DNA of 64,000 nucleotides. Source: DATJPD01 sp035506575. Its GTDB lineage: Bacteria > Pseudomonadota > Alphaproteobacteria > CACIAM-22H2. Each line of letters begins with the position of its first letter. The stretch's first letter is position 1. Below are positions 15,911 to 25,046 of this stretch, piece after piece. The notes under the pieces were generated by a model, which saw only the letters and a list, made by a program, of their open reading frames with translations, made no database searches and was not told where the DNA came from. The position numbers and the translations under genes were made by a program. The DNA is taken from NCBI GenBank assembly GCA_035506575.1, contig DATJPD010000055.1, positions 31,298 to 95,297 on the forward strand, read 5' to 3'.

Positions 15911-17083
15911 TCACGGATTGAGCTCGTGCCACGGCTCCTTCACGTTCTTGATGACGTCGAATTCCTTGTTGAACATGACGCCGTTCTCTTTGACCACCTT
16001 GCGGATATAAATGTTGTTGATCGCCTCGCGCGTGCGTCCGTCGATCGAGATCTCGCCGCGCGGGCTCTGCCATTTGTATCCCTTGATGGACTCGACAGCC
16101 GCCTTGCCGTCGCGCTTGCCGTTGGTCGCCTCGACCATGTGGAAGATGATTTCCATGCCGTCATAGGCGGCCACGGCCGCGAGGCCGGGCAGCTCGTTGT
16201 TGTACTTGGCCTTGTAGGCCGCGACGAACGCCTTGTTGGTCGGGTTGTCGAGGAACGGCCCGTAATGGATGGCGGTGATCACGCCGAGTGCCGCGTCGCC
16301 CTCGGCCGGCAGGTCGACCTCCTGCGTTTCGGTGGTCGCGAAGAGCTGGATGCCGTCCTTGTCGAGACCGCGGTCGTGGAATGCCTTGACCCAGCCGACC
16401 GACATCGGCCCGAGCGGCATGAACGTGAACACGCAGCCGGGCTTCATGTCCTTGGCGCGCTGCAGATAGGTCGAGAAGTCGGTTGTGTCGAGCGGGATGC
16501 GGACCTCGCCGGTCAACTTGCCCCCGCCAGCCTCGAAGCCCTTCTTGTAGGCATCGATCGCGTCTTGGCCCGGCGCATAGTCGGCCGCCGCCGTGACGCA
16601 CTCTTTTTGCCCGTGCTGGGCGGCCCATTGCGCCAGGGGATAAGCGACCTGCCACTGCGTGAAGCTCGGCCGCACGTAAAGCGGCGACTTCTTCGTCACC
16701 ACCGACGTTCCGGAGTTGAAGATGACGAACGGGATGTTCGCCTCGTCGATGAGATCCTGCACCGCCAGCACGGTCGGAGTGAATTCGAGCCCGCCGAGCA
16801 CCGCCACGTTGTCGCGCACGATCAGCTCCTGGGCCAGCTGGCGGGCGCGCGGCGGCTGGTTGCCGCCCACGTCGCGGTAGAGCACCGTGATGTGGTGCGA
16901 CCCGGCCATGGCCTTGTGCTGCTCCATGTAGAGGTCGACGGCCTGCGTGTATTCGTGTCCCCAGCTGGCGTAGGGGCCTGACGTGGTGACCAGGATTCCG
17001 ACCTTGACCTCGTCCGCGCGTGCCAGGCCCGTGGCCAGCACGCAGCCTGCGATCGCAACGGCCGCAGCGCGCAACATGTTCAT
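15911..17083 (-). CDS. Branched-chain amino acid-type ABC substrate-binding protein (LivK-like)
   Basis: A 390-residue type I periplasmic binding protein of the Leu/Ile/Val family. The signal peptide ends around ATGLARADE and is followed by VKVGILVTTSGPYASWG. I start at 17083, where GGGAGGATC precedes the ATG; upstream frame extension has no support. It is transcribed away from the Rieske oxygenase, ABM and livHMGF genes and is the only Liv-type binding protein here, so it very likely feeds the permease at 18.9-22.2 kb. The ligand is probably an aromatic or other organic acid handled by the oxygenase (inference). Confidence 0.9.
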   Translation of the reverse strand: MNMLRAAAVAIAGCVLATGLARADEVKVGILVTTSGPYASWGHEYTQAVDLYMEQHKAMAGSHHITVLYRDVGGNQPPRARQLAQELIVRDNVAVLGGLEFTPTVLAVQDLIDEANIPFVIFNSGTSVVTKKSPLYVRPSFTQWQVAYPLAQWAAQHGQKECVTAAADYAPGQDAIDAYKKGFEAGGGKLTGEVRIPLDTTDFSTYLQRAKDMKPGCVFTFMPLGPMSVGWVKAFHDRGLDKDGIQLFATTETQEVDLPAEGDAALGVITAIHYGPFLDNPTNKAFVAAYKAKYNNELPGLAAVAAYDGMEIIFHMVEATNGKRDGKAAVESIKGYKWQSPRGEISIDGRTREAINNIYIRKVVKENGVMFNKEFDVIKNVKEPWHELNP

Positions 17084-17260
17084 AAGCGTGATCCTCCCTG
17101 AAGCCCGGCCCGCCTTGCCTCGCGGGTCCGATCGGCACCGGCACGATACCAAGTCCGGTTCTCCTGCGCCAATTCACCAGGCGTGGGACGAGACCCACGG
17201 CCGCCGGGGTGGCTTGCCCTGGCGGAGAGCCGGTGAGAGGATCGCGGCAAGGGAGGAACG

Positions 17261-18364
17261 ATGTTCCTGCAAAATGCCTGGTACGTGGCGGCCTGGGATC
17301 GCGAGATCGGCCGCACGCCGCTCGCGCGCACCATCCTGGGCGAGCCGGTCGTCTTCTATCGCAAGGAGGACGGTGCCCCGGTCGCCCTCGAAGACCGCTG
17401 CTGCCACCGCCACTTTCCGCTGTCGAAGGGTGCCGTGAGCGGCGACAATCTGCGCTGCGGCTATCACGGGCTGCTGTACGACACGAACGGGGCCTGCATC
17501 GAGGTTCCCGGGCAGCCGGCCATCCCGCCGGGGGCGCGGATCCGCTCCTATCCGGTCGTCGAGAAGTGGAACTGGATCTGGATCTGGATGGGCGAGCCGG
17601 CGCGCGCCGACGTGGCGCTCATTCCGGACTGGTGGTGGCCCGGGCATCCCGACTGGCGCTTCGTGCGCCCCGATCCGCTCTACATCAAGGCCAACTACCA
17701 GCTGATCAACGACAACGTGCTCGATGTGACGCATCTCGCCTACGTGCACGCGACGTCGATCGGCACGTCCGCGATCACGGAGTTCGCGGCGCATGTCGAG
17801 CATGGCGAGCGTTTCGTCCGGCTGACGCGGCTCATCACCGACCGGCCGCCGCCGCCGCTCTACCAGCGGGCCGGCGGTTTCACCGGCAATGTCGACCGCG
17901 CCCAGATCGTCGAGCACGTCCCGCCGTGCTTCACGATCAATTATGCGGGATGCACGGCGGTCGGCAGCCGGGTGCCTCAGGGCGCGCGCGGCAAGAGCGT
18001 GGACGCGATCACCCGCAGCACGGGCGAAGCGGCAGATCAGGCAAAGGCGGATCGGAAAATCGACCTGATGGCCCTGAGCGCGCCGACGCCCGAGACGGAA
18101 ACCACGACGCACTATTTCTTCGGGTTCGTGCGCAATTTCGGTCACGACGACCCGGCGATCGAGAAGATCCTCGCCGTGGACTTCGTGAACGTGTTCCGCG
18201 AGGACCTGGCGGTCCTGGAGGCGCAGCAGGTGATGATGTCGCTGAAGCCGGGTGCGCCGCAGATCGACATCCGGGTCGACGCGGCGCCGCTGGCCGCACG
18301 GCGGATCCTGTCGGGATTGATCGCCGGCGAGCGGCCTGCCGCACCCGTGGCGGCCGCGCGCTGA
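17261..18364 (+). CDS. Rieske-type aromatic ring-hydroxylating or O-demethylating oxygenase, alpha subunit
   Basis: A 367-residue oxygenase resembling vanillate O-demethylase VanA. The Rieske [2Fe-2S] ligands are C47-x-H49 and C66-x-x-H69 (CGYHG). The mononuclear iron site shows NDNVLDVTHLAYVHA (asparagine and aspartate, then two histidines). A strong AAGGGAGGAA precedes the ATG. The required reductase is not encoded next to it. It heads a plus-strand unit with an ABM protein and livHMGF, suggesting demethylation or hydroxylation of an imported aromatic acid. Confidence 0.88.
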   Translation: MFLQNAWYVAAWDREIGRTPLARTILGEPVVFYRKEDGAPVALEDRCCHRHFPLSKGAVSGDNLRCGYHGLLYDTNGACIEVPGQPAIPPGARIRSYPVVEKWNWIWIWMGEPARADVALIPDWWWPGHPDWRFVRPDPLYIKANYQLINDNVLDVTHLAYVHATSIGTSAITEFAAHVEHGERFVRLTRLITDRPPPPLYQRAGGFTGNVDRAQIVEHVPPCFTINYAGCTAVGSRVPQGARGKSVDAITRSTGEAADQAKADRKIDLMALSAPTPETETTTHYFFGFVRNFGHDDPAIEKILAVDFVNVFREDLAVLEAQQVMMSLKPGAPQIDIRVDAAPLAARRILSGLIAGERPAAPVAAAR

Positions 18365-18393
18365 CGCAGGAGAGCAGGGGAGACGAGGGGGCC

Positions 18394-18693
18394 GTGCACG
18401 TCATTGCCGTGAAGTGGAAGATCAAGCCCGAGCATGTGGCCGCCTTCGAAGCCGAGATGAAGGCGCATATCCGCGCCACAAGGCGCAGCGAGCCGGGCTG
18501 CCTCAGATTCGACGTCGCGGTCGACAAGGAGCAGCCCCGCACCTATCACCTGTTCGAGGTCTACGCCGACGACCAGGCGCTCGGCGCGCACGCCAAGTCG
18601 CCGACGCTGGCGGCGCTGCGCGAGAAGGGCAAGGAGTGGGTCGAGGAGCGCTCCTACGCGACCGCGACGCTCTGGCCGGCAATCGACGGCTGA
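18394..18693 (+). CDS. Small ABM (antibiotic biosynthesis monooxygenase)-domain protein
   Basis: A 99-residue dimeric alpha+beta-barrel-type protein. The start is the GTG at 18394, with GACGAGGGGG upstream, 29 bp after the oxygenase stop. The sequence shows the family pattern: VIAVKWKIKPEHVAAFEAE, SEPGCLRFDV and YHLFEVYAD. Such small proteins act as quinol monooxygenases or accessory isomerases in aromatic degradation. Its position directly after the Rieske gene fits a later step on the same substrate. Confidence 0.82.
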   Translation: MHVIAVKWKIKPEHVAAFEAEMKAHIRATRRSEPGCLRFDVAVDKEQPRTYHLFEVYADDQALGAHAKSPTLAALREKGKEWVEERSYATATLWPAIDG

Positions 18694-18720
18694 CCTCTTG
18701 CATGACCGATTCTCATGCGG

Positions 18721-18848
18721 AACCCCTCACCCGCTCGCTGCCGCTCGCGGCCTCTCCCCCAAGGGGAGAGGCGATTTGGCCGCGCACCAACTTCCCCCTC
18801 TCCCCTTGCGGGAGAGGGCAGCGCGCGAGAGCGCGCGGGGTGAGGGGT
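18721..18848. repeat. Palindromic repeat, copy 2 (before livH)
   Basis: A compact version of the unit at 13091-13269. It has outer arms CCCCTCACCCGC and GCGGGGTGAGGGG, paired CCTCTCCC and GGGAGAGG elements and the same GCGCGCGAGAGCGCGC core, with near-identical flanking bases. It separates the ABM gene from livH and may form a stable mRNA hairpin. Confidence 0.75.
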
Positions 18849-18885
18849 GTGCGACGTTGACAGCGTCTGAAATCGTCTCGCTTCC

Positions 18886-19755
18886 GTGATCAACCTTTCG
18901 ACGATCGCGACCCTGCTGGTCGACGGGATCTCCTACGGCATGATCCTGTTCCTGATCTCGGCCGGGCTCACGGTGACGCTCGGGGTCATGCGCGTCGCCA
19001 ATCTTGCTCATTGCGCCTTCGCGATGGTCGGCGGCTATCTGGCACTCGCGCTGGCGCAGTCCTGGGGCTGGAGCCTGCTGGCAGCGCTCCCGGTCGCCAC
19101 GATCCTCACCGTGGCCCTCGGCGCCGTGCTCGAGCGCACCGTCTATCGCTGGGTCTACGCCACGAGTCAGCTGGGGCAGATCCTGATGACGATCGGGCTG
19201 GTCTTCGTGATGATCGCGAGCGTCAATCTCGCGTTCGGCTCGTCCCTGCACACCTTGCCGATGCCGGCCTGGCTCGCGGGCACGTGGCAGACGCAGGCGT
19301 TCACGCTCTCGGTCTATCGCGCCTTTCTCGTGGTGGTCAGCACGGGGCTTGCCGGCGCGTTGTGGGCCGTTCTGGAGTTCACCGAGTTCGGTGCCAAGCT
19401 GCGCGCGGCGGTCGACAATCCGCGCATGGCGCGCTGCGTCGGCATCGACGTGCCGCGGATCTTCGCCATCACCTTTGCCGGCGGCTGCGGCCTCGCCGCG
19501 ATCGGCGGGGTGCTCGGCAACCAGATGCTGCCGCTCGAGCCGTGGTACGCGCTCAAATACCTGGTGCCGGTGCTGATCGTGGTCGCGGTAGGAGGGCTCG
19601 GCAGCCTCAGGGGCTCGTTCCTGTCGGCGCTGCTGCTCGGCCTCATCGACACGTTCGGCCGCTACTACATCCCGGCCGGCGGGGCGTTCATCATCTATGT
19701 CGCCGCCGCCGCGGCGCTTCTGTGGCGGCCCGAGGGGCTGTTCGCGCGGGCCTGA
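18886..19755 (+). CDS. livH: Branched-chain amino acid-type ABC permease LivH
   Basis: A 289-residue inner-membrane permease with eight or so hydrophobic segments and the LivH hallmarks: ISAGLTVTLGVMRVANLAH near the N-terminus and GGLGSLRGSFLSALLLG near the C-terminus. The start is a GTG at 18886 with a poor ribosome binding site. Its stop overlaps the livM start (TGATG). It forms a heterodimeric channel with LivM, energised by LivG and LivF. Confidence 0.92.
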   Translation: MINLSTIATLLVDGISYGMILFLISAGLTVTLGVMRVANLAHCAFAMVGGYLALALAQSWGWSLLAALPVATILTVALGAVLERTVYRWVYATSQLGQILMTIGLVFVMIASVNLAFGSSLHTLPMPAWLAGTWQTQAFTLSVYRAFLVVVSTGLAGALWAVLEFTEFGAKLRAAVDNPRMARCVGIDVPRIFAITFAGGCGLAAIGGVLGNQMLPLEPWYALKYLVPVLIVVAVGGLGSLRGSFLSALLLGLIDTFGRYYIPAGGAFIIYVAAAAALLWRPEGLFARA

Positions 19756-20738
19756 TGATGGGCACGGAGCCGCCAGCCCGTGACCTCGTCGCCCGCGCGT
19801 TCACGCGGCACCACCTGTCCTGGGTCGATGCGCTGCCGTGGCTTGCCATCGCCGCGGTCTGGCTCGTCGCCGGCGACTACGTGCCGCTCGGCACGCAGGT
19901 GATCATCATGATCATCTTCGCGCTGTCGCTCGACCTGGCGGTCGGCTATGGCGGCATCGACACGTTGGGCCACGCGGCCCTGTTCGGCAGCGGGGCCTAC
20001 GCAGCCGGGCTTTACGCGCTCAACGTCTCGTCGGAGCCGGTCACGGGTCTGTTGGCGGCTGGTATCGCGGGTGCGGCCGTGGCGCTGGTCACCGGGCCCC
20101 TGGTGCTGCGCACGCGCGGCATCACGCAGGTGATGCTGACCCTGGCCGTGTCGACGGTTCTGCTCGAGATCGCCAACGCCTGGAAGCCGGTGACCGGCGG
20201 GGCCGACGGCCTCACGGGTTTTCGTATTGCTCCGGTGCTGGGGGCCTTCCGGTTCGATCTCGCCGGCAACACCGCCTATTGGTATGGCGCCGCGGTGTTG
20301 GCCGTGACCTTCTTCCTGTGCAAAGGGCTGGTGAATTCACCCTTCGGCCTGACCATCCGCGGCATCCGGGAGAATCCCGTCCGCATGCGGCTGCTGGGCG
20401 TGCCCGTGCGCCATCGGCTCCTGATGCTCTACACGATCTCGGGGTTTTTCGCCGGCTGGGCGGGAGGCCTGTCCGCCCAGGTCACCAAGCTCGTCGGGCT
20501 CGACACCCTGGAGTTCGTCCTCTCCGGCAACGCGCTGGTGATGCTCATCCTCGGCGGAACGGGCTCGCTCTATGGGGCCATCGTCGGTGCCACGGTGTTC
20601 GTCGTCCTCTCGGACCGTGCCGCCGCGATCAACCCGTTCCACTGGCTGTTCGCGCTCGGGATCGTCCTCATCCTCGCTGTCCGCTATGCGCCCGCGGGGC
20701 TGGTCGGCCTGTTGCGGTTCCGCAAGGTGCCGCGCTGA
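19755..20738 (+). CDS. livM: Branched-chain amino acid-type ABC permease LivM
   Basis: A 327-residue LivM permease. The start is the ATG at 19755 overlapping the livH stop; a second ATG follows at once. Family signatures are the ALSLDLAVGYGGIDTLGHA stretch and the later TISGFFAGWAGGL. An N-terminal extension of about 30 polar residues precedes the first membrane helix, common in LivM. One base separates it from livG. Confidence 0.92.
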   Translation: MMGTEPPARDLVARAFTRHHLSWVDALPWLAIAAVWLVAGDYVPLGTQVIIMIIFALSLDLAVGYGGIDTLGHAALFGSGAYAAGLYALNVSSEPVTGLLAAGIAGAAVALVTGPLVLRTRGITQVMLTLAVSTVLLEIANAWKPVTGGADGLTGFRIAPVLGAFRFDLAGNTAYWYGAAVLAVTFFLCKGLVNSPFGLTIRGIRENPVRMRLLGVPVRHRLLMLYTISGFFAGWAGGLSAQVTKLVGLDTLEFVLSGNALVMLILGGTGSLYGAIVGATVFVVLSDRAAAINPFHWLFALGIVLILAVRYAPAGLVGLLRFRKVPR

Positions 20739-20739
20739 C

Positions 20740-21516
20740 ATGAGCGCCGAGCCGCCCATTCTCGAGGTCCCAATTCTTGAGGTGAGGGGCGTGTGCAAGA
20801 GCTTTGGCGCGCTGCAGGTGGCGCGCGACGTGTCGCTGGCACTGCCGGCGGGCGCCCGGCATGCGCTGATCGGGCCCAACGGTGCGGGGAAGACGACGCT
20901 CGTCCACCTCATCACCGGGCTGCTGCCGCCGTCATCCGGCGCGATCCGCATCGGCGGCCGCGACGTGACGCGCCTCGCGGCCGAGCGCCGGGTCGCTCTG
21001 GGGCTCGCGCGCACCTTCCAGATCAGCTCGCTGTTCCCGGGCCTCACGGTCGCCGAGAACATTGGCCTCGCGGTCGCCGCGCGCACCGGAGTCGAGATCC
21101 GTCCCTGGGGCAGCCTGCGCCGCCAGGCGCAGGTGATCGACGAGGCGGCTTCGATGTTGGAGCAGCTCGGTCTGCTTGCGCTCGCCGGCCGCGCCATAGC
21201 CTCGCTCGCCTACGGTCAGCGCCGCCTGGTGGAGATCGCGCTGGCACTGGCCCTCAAGCCCAAGATCCTGCTGCTCGACGAGCCGGCGGCCGGCGTGGCG
21301 TCGAACGACCGCGGCATGCTGCTCGACCTGCTGCTGAGCCTGCCGGCCGACCTCGCGATCCTGATCATCGAGCACGACATGAGCCTCGTGTTCCGCCTGG
21401 CCAGGCGGATGACCGTGCTCGTCGACGGCGGCATCCTGACCGAGGGCTCGGTCGCCGACGTGCGCGCCGACCCGCGGGTGCGCGACGTCTATCTCGGATC
21501 GCGACACCATGCCTGA
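20740..21516 (+). CDS. livG: Branched-chain amino acid-type ABC ATPase LivG
   Basis: A 258-residue ATPase with Walker A GPNGAGKTT, signature SLAYGQRRLVEIA (LAYGQ in place of the common LSYGQ) and Walker B ILLLDEPAAGV. The ATG at 20740 is one base after the livM stop, and the 3' end overlaps livF by 8 bp. The N-terminus carries a short duplicated ILEVPILEV before the first strand, a small local repeat. Confidence 0.93.
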   Translation: MSAEPPILEVPILEVRGVCKSFGALQVARDVSLALPAGARHALIGPNGAGKTTLVHLITGLLPPSSGAIRIGGRDVTRLAAERRVALGLARTFQISSLFPGLTVAENIGLAVAARTGVEIRPWGSLRRQAQVIDEAASMLEQLGLLALAGRAIASLAYGQRRLVEIALALALKPKILLLDEPAAGVASNDRGMLLDLLLSLPADLAILIIEHDMSLVFRLARRMTVLVDGGILTEGSVADVRADPRVRDVYLGSRHHA

Positions 21517-22222
21517 CCTGCTGGCGCTCGGCGATGTCACGGCGGGCTATGCCGACACGGTGGTGCTCGAGAGCGTCTCGCTTGCCGTAGGCGCCGACGA
21601 GGCCGTCGCGCTGCTCGGCCGCAACGGCGTCGGCAAGACGACCCTGCTTGCCACGATCATGGGCCTCACGACCTTGCGCGCCGGCCGGCTCGCCTTCGCG
21701 GGCCGCGACCTGGTGCCGCTGCCGATCCACGAGCGGGCGGCCCTCGGCCTCGGCTACGTGCCGCAGGAGCGCGAGATCTTTGCCTCGCTGACGGTCGAGG
21801 ACAATCTGCGGGTAGCTAGGCGCCCAGGCCAGTGGACGCACGAGCGCGTCTACGACCTGTTCCCGCGCCTCGCGGCGCGCCGGCGCAACAACGGCAACCA
21901 GCTCTCGGGCGGCGAGCAGCAGATGCTCGCCATCGGCCGGGCACTGGTCGGCAATCCGAAGGTGCTGCTGCTCGACGAGCCGTTCGAGGGGCTCGCCCCG
22001 GTTCTGGTCGACTCGCTGATGGCCGCGCTGCTGCGTCTCCGGCACGAAAGCCGTATCGCGATGATCCTCGTGGAGCAGCATGTCGAGCTGGCGCTCGAGG
22101 TCACGCGGCGCGCGGTCGTGCTCGACAAAGGCCAAGTCGTCTGGGAGGGCGACAGTGCCGCGTTGGCCGCGGACCGCGAGCGGCTGGGCGTGCTGATCGG
22201 ATTGCAGGAGATGCCGGCTTAG
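21509..22222 (+). CDS. livF: Branched-chain amino acid-type ABC ATPase LivF
   Basis: A 237-residue ATPase with Walker A GRNGVGKTT, signature QLSGGEQQMLAIGRAL and Walker B VLLLDEPFEGLAP. It starts inside the end of livG (8-bp overlap), so expression is coupled. It is the last gene of the oxygenase-transport unit and ends in a 4-bp tail-to-tail overlap with chrA; no terminator hairpin is visible between them. Confidence 0.93.
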   Translation: MPDLLALGDVTAGYADTVVLESVSLAVGADEAVALLGRNGVGKTTLLATIMGLTTLRAGRLAFAGRDLVPLPIHERAALGLGYVPQEREIFASLTVEDNLRVARRPGQWTHERVYDLFPRLAARRRNNGNQLSGGEQQMLAIGRALVGNPKVLLLDEPFEGLAPVLVDSLMAALLRLRHESRIAMILVEQHVELALEVTRRAVVLDKGQVVWEGDSAALAADRERLGVLIGLQEMPA

Positions 22223-23442
22223 CCGAGGGCGGCACTCGCCAGCGCGGCCGTGACGCAGAAGACCACGACGGCGAGAGGGGGCGTGCGCCAGCGCTCGAGC
22301 AGCATCAGCCCGGCCGCCGCGATCGCGACGTCACGGCCGTTGAGGACGGCACTCGTCCAGATGGGGCTATAGAGGGCAGCTCCCAGCACGCCGACCACGG
22401 CTGCGTTGATCCCGGCCAAGGCGCCGCGCGCCGCCGGATGGTGGCCGAGCCAGGTCCACAGCGGCAGCCCCGCCACGGCGACCAGGATGCCCGGCAGGAA
22501 GATGAACACGAGCGCCAGGCCGGACCACAGCAGTGCCGCGCCGGCAGGGGCGACAACCGCCCCGAGATACGCCGAAAACGTGAACAGCGGGCCGGGCACC
22601 GCCTGGGCCATGCCATAGCCCGCGAGGAACGCGTCATCGGAAATCCAGCCGCTCGGCACCAGCGCATCGCGCAGCAGCGGCAGCACGACGTGGCCGCCGC
22701 CGAACACGAGGGCGCCTGACTGATAGAAGACCGCCGACAGGGCTGGCAGCTGGTGCGGGGCTGCCTGGATCACGAACGGGCAGAGGAGAAGCAGGGCGAG
22801 GAACACGACCAGCGCCACGCCGCCGGTCCGCAAGCCGACCGGCATCGCCGGCAGTGCCGCGAGATTGGTCACGTTGCGGCACAAGATCGCACCGCCCACC
22901 GCCCCGCCGATCAGCGCCGCCAGTTGCGTCCACGGCCCGCCCACAATCAGCAGCAAGGCCGCCGCAAGCAGCGCCAGGGCGGCGCGCGTGCGGTCGGGGC
23001 ACAGTTTCTGCGCCATGCTCCACACCGCCTGCGCCACTACGGCGACGGCGACCAGCTTCAATCCGTGGAGCACGGCGTCGGTCGCCGCCCCCTGCAGGCG
23101 TGGGGCCAGGATCGCGAACGCAAACATCACGATCGCCGAGGGCAGGCTGAAGCCCACCCACGCCGCGAGCCCGCCGAGCCAGCCGGCGCGCTTCAGGCCG
23201 ATCAGGAACCCGACCTGGCTGCTCGCCGGGCCTGGCGCCATCTGGCACAGCGCGACCAGGCCCGCGTACTCGTCGGCTGACAGCCACTGCCGCTGCCGGA
23301 CATAGGTGCGCTCGAAATAACCCAGATGCGCGATCGGCCCGCCGAACGAGGTGAGCCCGAGCCCGAGGGCCGTGCCGAAGACCTCGGCGGCGCTGCCGCG
23401 TGGGCCTGCGACCGGGGCCGCGGTGGACGTGGTGCCGCTCAT
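22219..23442 (-). CDS. chrA: Chromate efflux transporter ChrA (two-domain)
   Basis: A 407-residue long-chain CHR transporter with two homologous hydrophobic halves. The N-terminal half has SFGGPIAHLGYF and MAPGPASSQ; the second half has a related GALVFGGGHVVLPLL and GYGMAQAVPGPLFTF. ChrA exports chromate, though many long-chain members are assigned by homology only. I favour the ATG at 23442; an in-frame ATG at 23526 adds a polar extension. Neither has a strong ribosome binding site. Confidence 0.9.
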   Translation of the reverse strand: MSGTTSTAAPVAGPRGSAAEVFGTALGLGLTSFGGPIAHLGYFERTYVRQRQWLSADEYAGLVALCQMAPGPASSQVGFLIGLKRAGWLGGLAAWVGFSLPSAIVMFAFAILAPRLQGAATDAVLHGLKLVAVAVVAQAVWSMAQKLCPDRTRAALALLAAALLLIVGGPWTQLAALIGGAVGGAILCRNVTNLAALPAMPVGLRTGGVALVVFLALLLLCPFVIQAAPHQLPALSAVFYQSGALVFGGGHVVLPLLRDALVPSGWISDDAFLAGYGMAQAVPGPLFTFSAYLGAVVAPAGAALLWSGLALVFIFLPGILVAVAGLPLWTWLGHHPAARGALAGINAAVVGVLGAALYSPIWTSAVLNGRDVAIAAAGLMLLERWRTPPLAVVVFCVTAALASAALG

Positions 23443-23565
23443 AGGGTCGGGTCCGATTTGTGACGGCGTGGCGGGCGTGTGGTCGGTCCGCAGCGCTGAA
23501 TAGTACAGCTGGTCCACGTGCGCCATCGAAATTCGCTATAGTCCTTCGGGGTCTGTTCAGGCGAG

Positions 23566-25041
23566 GTGGCTGTGCCCCTTGATCGACGTGAGTTTCTCCG
23601 GCTTGGCGGCGCGTCGGCGCTCGCTGCCGGCCTGGGCCAGGGCCGGGGCATCCCGGGAGCCTTGGCGCAGACCACGACCGCCTCGCAGGGCGCGGCGGAT
23701 CACACGCTGCGCATCGCAACCGGGCTCGTGGAGCTGGCGCCCGACCACATCGTCTCGACCACGCTCTACAACGGCCAGTTTCCGGGGCCGTTGCTGCGCT
23801 TCAAGGAAGGCCAGCGCGTCACGGTCGACGTCCACAACGACACCGACACGCCCGAGCTCGTGCACTGGCACGGGCAGATGATCCCAAGCGATGTCGACGG
23901 GGCGGCGGAGGAAGGTACCCCGTTCGTCCCGGCGCACGGCATGCGGCGCATCTCCTTCGTGCCGAAGCCTGCGGGCTTGCGGTTCGTCCATACGCATGTC
24001 GCAGCCCACGCCGACCTCGGCCGCGGCACCTACACGGGACAGGCGGCCCCGGTCTATATCGAGCCGCGGCGGGAGCCCGGCTCGTTCGACCAGGAGATCT
24101 TCCTGACCCTGAAGGAGTTCGGCCCGACCTTCAGCCGCGGCGGCGACATGGCGATGGACATGCTCGCGGGCTCGGCGAGCCCGGGGTTGAAGCAGGTCGG
24201 CAAGCTGGCGGACCAGCAGTTCAAAGGTCCCAAGGGATTCGAAGTCGGTTACGAATATTTCGCCATCAACGGCCGCATGCTGGGCCACGGCGAGCCCATC
24301 CGTGTGAAGCCGGGCCAGCGGGTGCTCTTTCACGTGCTGAATGCGAGTGCCACTGAGATCCGCAGCCTGGCCCTGCCGGGTCATACGTTCCGCGTGGTGG
24401 CGCTCGACGGCAACCCCGTGCCGGTCCCGGCCGACGTGCCGGTCCTGTGGCTCGGCACCGCCGAGCGCATTTCGGCGATCGTCGAGATGAAGCATCCGGG
24501 GGTGTGGATCCTCGGCGACCTCGCCGATGACGACCGCAAGCACGGCATGGGCATCGTGGTCGAATACGCCGGGCGCAAGGGCAAGCCGCAATGGGCGAAG
24601 CCGAGGCCCTTCAAGTGGGACTACACGCGCTTTGCGCGCCCAGGGGCGGCGGCGCCGGCGCCCGACCAGACCATCGAGATGCTCGTGGTGAAGCAGAACG
24701 CCGCCCAGCACGGGTTCAACGTCTGGACGCTGAACGGAGAAGCCTTCTCGATGCAGACGATGAAGCCGGCGTATACGATCGAGCGGGGTCGCCGCTACCG
24801 GCTCAAGCTGCGCAATGCCAGCGACGACATCCATCCGGTCCATCTGCACCGGCACAGCTTCGAGCTGATCCGCATCGGCGGCAAGCCGACGTCAGGTCTC
24901 ATCAAGGACGTGGTGATGCTGGGCGGCTACCAGGAGGCGGAGTTCGACTTCACGGCCGACAATCCCGGCGTGACCTTGTTCCACTGCCATCAGCAGCTGC
25001 ACATGGATTTCGGCTTCATGGCGTTGTTCAACTACGCCTGA
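23566..25041 (+). CDS. Tat-exported multicopper oxidase
   Basis: A 491-residue laccase-type oxidase. The N-terminal DRREFLRLGG is a twin-arginine export signal. The four copper motifs are intact: HWHG, HTHVAAH, HPVHLHRHSFE and HCHQQLH. The axial position after the last motif reads DFGFM. It oxidises phenols or metal ions, passing electrons to oxygen in the periplasm. The start is a GTG, at 23566 or 23572. An exported protein and an MFS gene follow with almost no gaps, so the three form one operon, plausibly for metal or phenolic stress. Confidence 0.9.
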   Translation: MAVPLDRREFLRLGGASALAAGLGQGRGIPGALAQTTTASQGAADHTLRIATGLVELAPDHIVSTTLYNGQFPGPLLRFKEGQRVTVDVHNDTDTPELVHWHGQMIPSDVDGAAEEGTPFVPAHGMRRISFVPKPAGLRFVHTHVAAHADLGRGTYTGQAAPVYIEPRREPGSFDQEIFLTLKEFGPTFSRGGDMAMDMLAGSASPGLKQVGKLADQQFKGPKGFEVGYEYFAINGRMLGHGEPIRVKPGQRVLFHVLNASATEIRSLALPGHTFRVVALDGNPVPVPADVPVLWLGTAERISAIVEMKHPGVWILGDLADDDRKHGMGIVVEYAGRKGKPQWAKPRPFKWDYTRFARPGAAAPAPDQTIEMLVVKQNAAQHGFNVWTLNGEAFSMQTMKPAYTIERGRRYRLKLRNASDDIHPVHLHRHSFELIRIGGKPTSGLIKDVVMLGGYQEAEFDFTADNPGVTLFHCHQQLHMDFGFMALFNYA

Positions 25042-25046
25042 TCGGG

